This document shows positions 62,896 through 64,000 of a stretch of DNA of 64,000 bases, piece after piece; position 1 is the first letter of the stretch; every line of letters begins with the position of its first letter. The position numbers and the translations under genes are program-made. Below the pieces are notes generated by a model. The model was not told the origin of the DNA. It searched no databases and saw nothing but the letters and a program-made list of their open reading frames with translations. This DNA is from Atlantibacter subterraneus (GTDB lineage Bacteria > Pseudomonadota > Gammaproteobacteria > Enterobacterales > Enterobacteriaceae): NCBI RefSeq assembly GCF_007570865.1, contig NZ_VLPS01000001.1, positions 930,001-994,000 on the forward strand, written 5' to 3'.

Positions 62896-63754
62896 TGTCT
62901 GAAGCCTCTTCGTACAAGAAATTCTGGCAAACCGCATTTTTATCGGCAATCTGTTTATCACATTTTATCAACATACTCATTTCGTACTGGCGATTAAAAG
63001 TAAGCCAGGCCATTTCGCCCGGTTGACAGGTCATGCCACTTAACCTTGCCATGGTTTCAAATTTGGCTTTGCTAATGTCTACGCCATGGTAGGACGAAAA
63101 CACCTGGCAATTATTTATCTTACCGATGTCCATATAATCCTTGAAAAATGCATTGCCATGCCCCTGAGAGCCATAAAATACACAAAGCCAGTAAACAAAA
63201 AAAACGCTTATCAGGCCAGGCAGGATAAAGAAAAAAAATTTATTGCGAATCAGCTTGTGTAAAACAGAGGGGGAAGAGGTTAAACGATTTTCTGGTTTGT
63301 GTTCTTCAACCGTAAAGGGTTCAAGAGAAAAGGGCGGCGCTGCTTTTAATGTGGAGGTTAAATGAGAATGGGGATTGTTTTCAAATTCCGTTAAATCGCC
63401 TAACTCTTTTTGGGTATTAACAATCAGGCGCGCCGCTATTTTTACACCTTGTTTAGGAATGGTCTTAATGACTTCTTCTTCCAGTCCTGCCGATTTAAAT
63501 GCCTTTCTGATTAAGGCAATATTCTGATAAAGCGTATTGGGCGTAACCAGTGCGCCATTCTTTTCCCATATCTCTTCGAATAAAACCTTTTGGCTCACCA
63601 CCTGATTATTGTTTTGCAATAACAGAAGCAAACACTGGCTGCTTGGGGTATGCAGAACAACAGGCTTAGTGTTGTCATTAACGGGACAGAGAGTGTTACT
63701 GTCCGGCGTGAAGATCACTTTATCATTAATGATATAAATGGCGTTATCACTCAT
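62885..63754 (-). CDS. Membrane-bound ToxR/CadC-type winged-helix regulator
   Basis: A 289-residue regulator. Residues 1-110 are an OmpR/PhoB-type winged helix (FEEIWEKNGALVTPNTLYQNI, ending TIPKQGVKIAARL), without receiver domain. After a linker comes one membrane helix at residues 173-195 (rich in Phe), then a periplasmic domain of about 90 residues with four cysteines (216, 243, 265, 276), enough for two disulfides. This is the ToxR/CadC plan: sensing outside, binding DNA inside. The signal is unknown. A 245-bp AT-rich region upstream reaches the window edge. Confidence 0.85.
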   Translation of the reverse strand: MSDNAIYIINDKVIFTPDSNTLCPVNDNTKPVVLHTPSSQCLLLLLQNNNQVVSQKVLFEEIWEKNGALVTPNTLYQNIALIRKAFKSAGLEEEVIKTIPKQGVKIAARLIVNTQKELGDLTEFENNPHSHLTSTLKAAPPFSLEPFTVEEHKPENRLTSSPSVLHKLIRNKFFFFILPGLISVFFVYWLCVFYGSQGHGNAFFKDYMDIGKINNCQVFSSYHGVDISKAKFETMARLSGMTCQPGEMAWLTFNRQYEMSMLIKCDKQIADKNAVCQNFLYEEASDNEN

Positions 63755-64000
63755 AACTGTATATTTCTAAATAAAAAATTACTTTGAGCATAGCTAACAA
63801 AAGCGTCAGATTCAATATCGGGTAAAAATCTGAATAAGATTTTTTTAATATAAAAATCATGTAGTTATGAGATTTGAACGGTTTGCAAATATGCAGCAAT
63901 CAGCCCTGGTAATTTAAATTATTATTTATCAATGGGTTAGGTGTGATTCAGTTTAAATCAAATAACTTCACTCACGGAATATTCCCGTTAACGTTAGGGT
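63755..64000. other. AT-rich region upstream of the ToxR-like gene, to window edge
   Basis: No gene that I can support. The stretch is very AT-rich, has several A/T runs, and should hold the promoter of the regulator gene. It may also serve a gene that begins outside the window. Confidence 0.5.

Noticed and set aside
1-64000. tRNA or rRNA genes, CRISPR arrays, intact insertion sequences, integrase with att sites
   Set aside because: I looked for clover-leaf ends, regular spaced repeats and transposase motifs and found none that I could support; only the broken recombinase remains.

Overview
The window reads as a chromosomal segment of a member of the Enterobacteriaceae, close to the Enterobacter/Lelliottia/Kosakonia side of the family. 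The genus is an inference and I do not fix it. From about 22.5 to 54.1 kb the gene order is that of the Escherichia coli K-12 terminus region read backwards: mdtJ-mdtI-ydgD-ydgU, ynfM/ynfL, mlc, ynfK, then ynfD-ynfC-speG-ynfB-ynfA-rspA, ydfI, ydfZ-rspR-ydfG and dcp. The E. coli blocks expected at some slots (asr, ynfEFGH-dmsD-clcB, the Qin prophage) are missing, and other genes sit there.

0-8.2 kb: the end of a glycerate 2-kinase, an arylamine N-acetyltransferase and a SupH-like sugar phosphatase, then a LuxR-type regulator divergent from a 1365-residue type Va autotransporter adhesin. 8.3-11.2 kb: an SOS locus in which umuD and umuC are separated by a reversed glutamine amidotransferase gene, each half with its own LexA box. 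11.2-17.6 kb: an AT-rich accessory zone with two different GIY-YIG nuclease-like genes, a SymE-type toxin overlapping an Ash/Icd-like frame, a fragment of a second umuC, a cold-shock-domain protein, yaiL, a decayed serine recombinase with res-like repeats, an alpha/beta hydrolase and a coupled pair of unknown small genes.

17.7-21.2 kb: the eptA-basR-basS (pmrCAB) operon for lipid A phosphoethanolamine modification, with a visible PmrA box. 21.3-30.4 kb: Nudix and ASCH proteins, spermidine exporter MdtJI with a candidate upstream ORF, YdgD, the tiny YdgU, an M32 carboxypeptidase, YnfM/YnfL, Mlc with its operator, and a second BioD. 30.4-37.4 kb: the OsmVWXY osmoprotectant ABC importer, then a Tat-exported spermidine dehydrogenase-like flavoprotein coupled to a three-heme cytochrome c. 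37.6-42.6 kb: murQP under a well-placed CRP site, then ynfD, ynfC, speG, ynfB and ynfA. 42.7-51.9 kb: a hexuronate cluster (rspA, uxaC, a GPH symporter, ydfI, an MFS transporter) with its likely repressor RspR, ydfZ and ydfG.

52-64 kb: dcp, cold-type acyltransferase lpxP, small unknown genes, ydgC, the PhoP-regulated pair MgrR sRNA and MgtS, FtrA with a rhodanese, an AcoR-type sigma-54 activator divergent from aldehyde dehydrogenase aldB with its UAS and -24/-12 promoter, and a membrane-bound ToxR/CadC-like regulator with a coupled membrane partner.

Two themes recur: envelope and lipid A defence (pmrCAB, lpxP, MgrR/MgtS) and polyamine handling (mdtJI, speG, spermidine dehydrogenase). The least explained parts are the 11.2-17.6 kb zone, the spermidine dehydrogenase/cytochrome module and the ToxR-like pair at the right edge.
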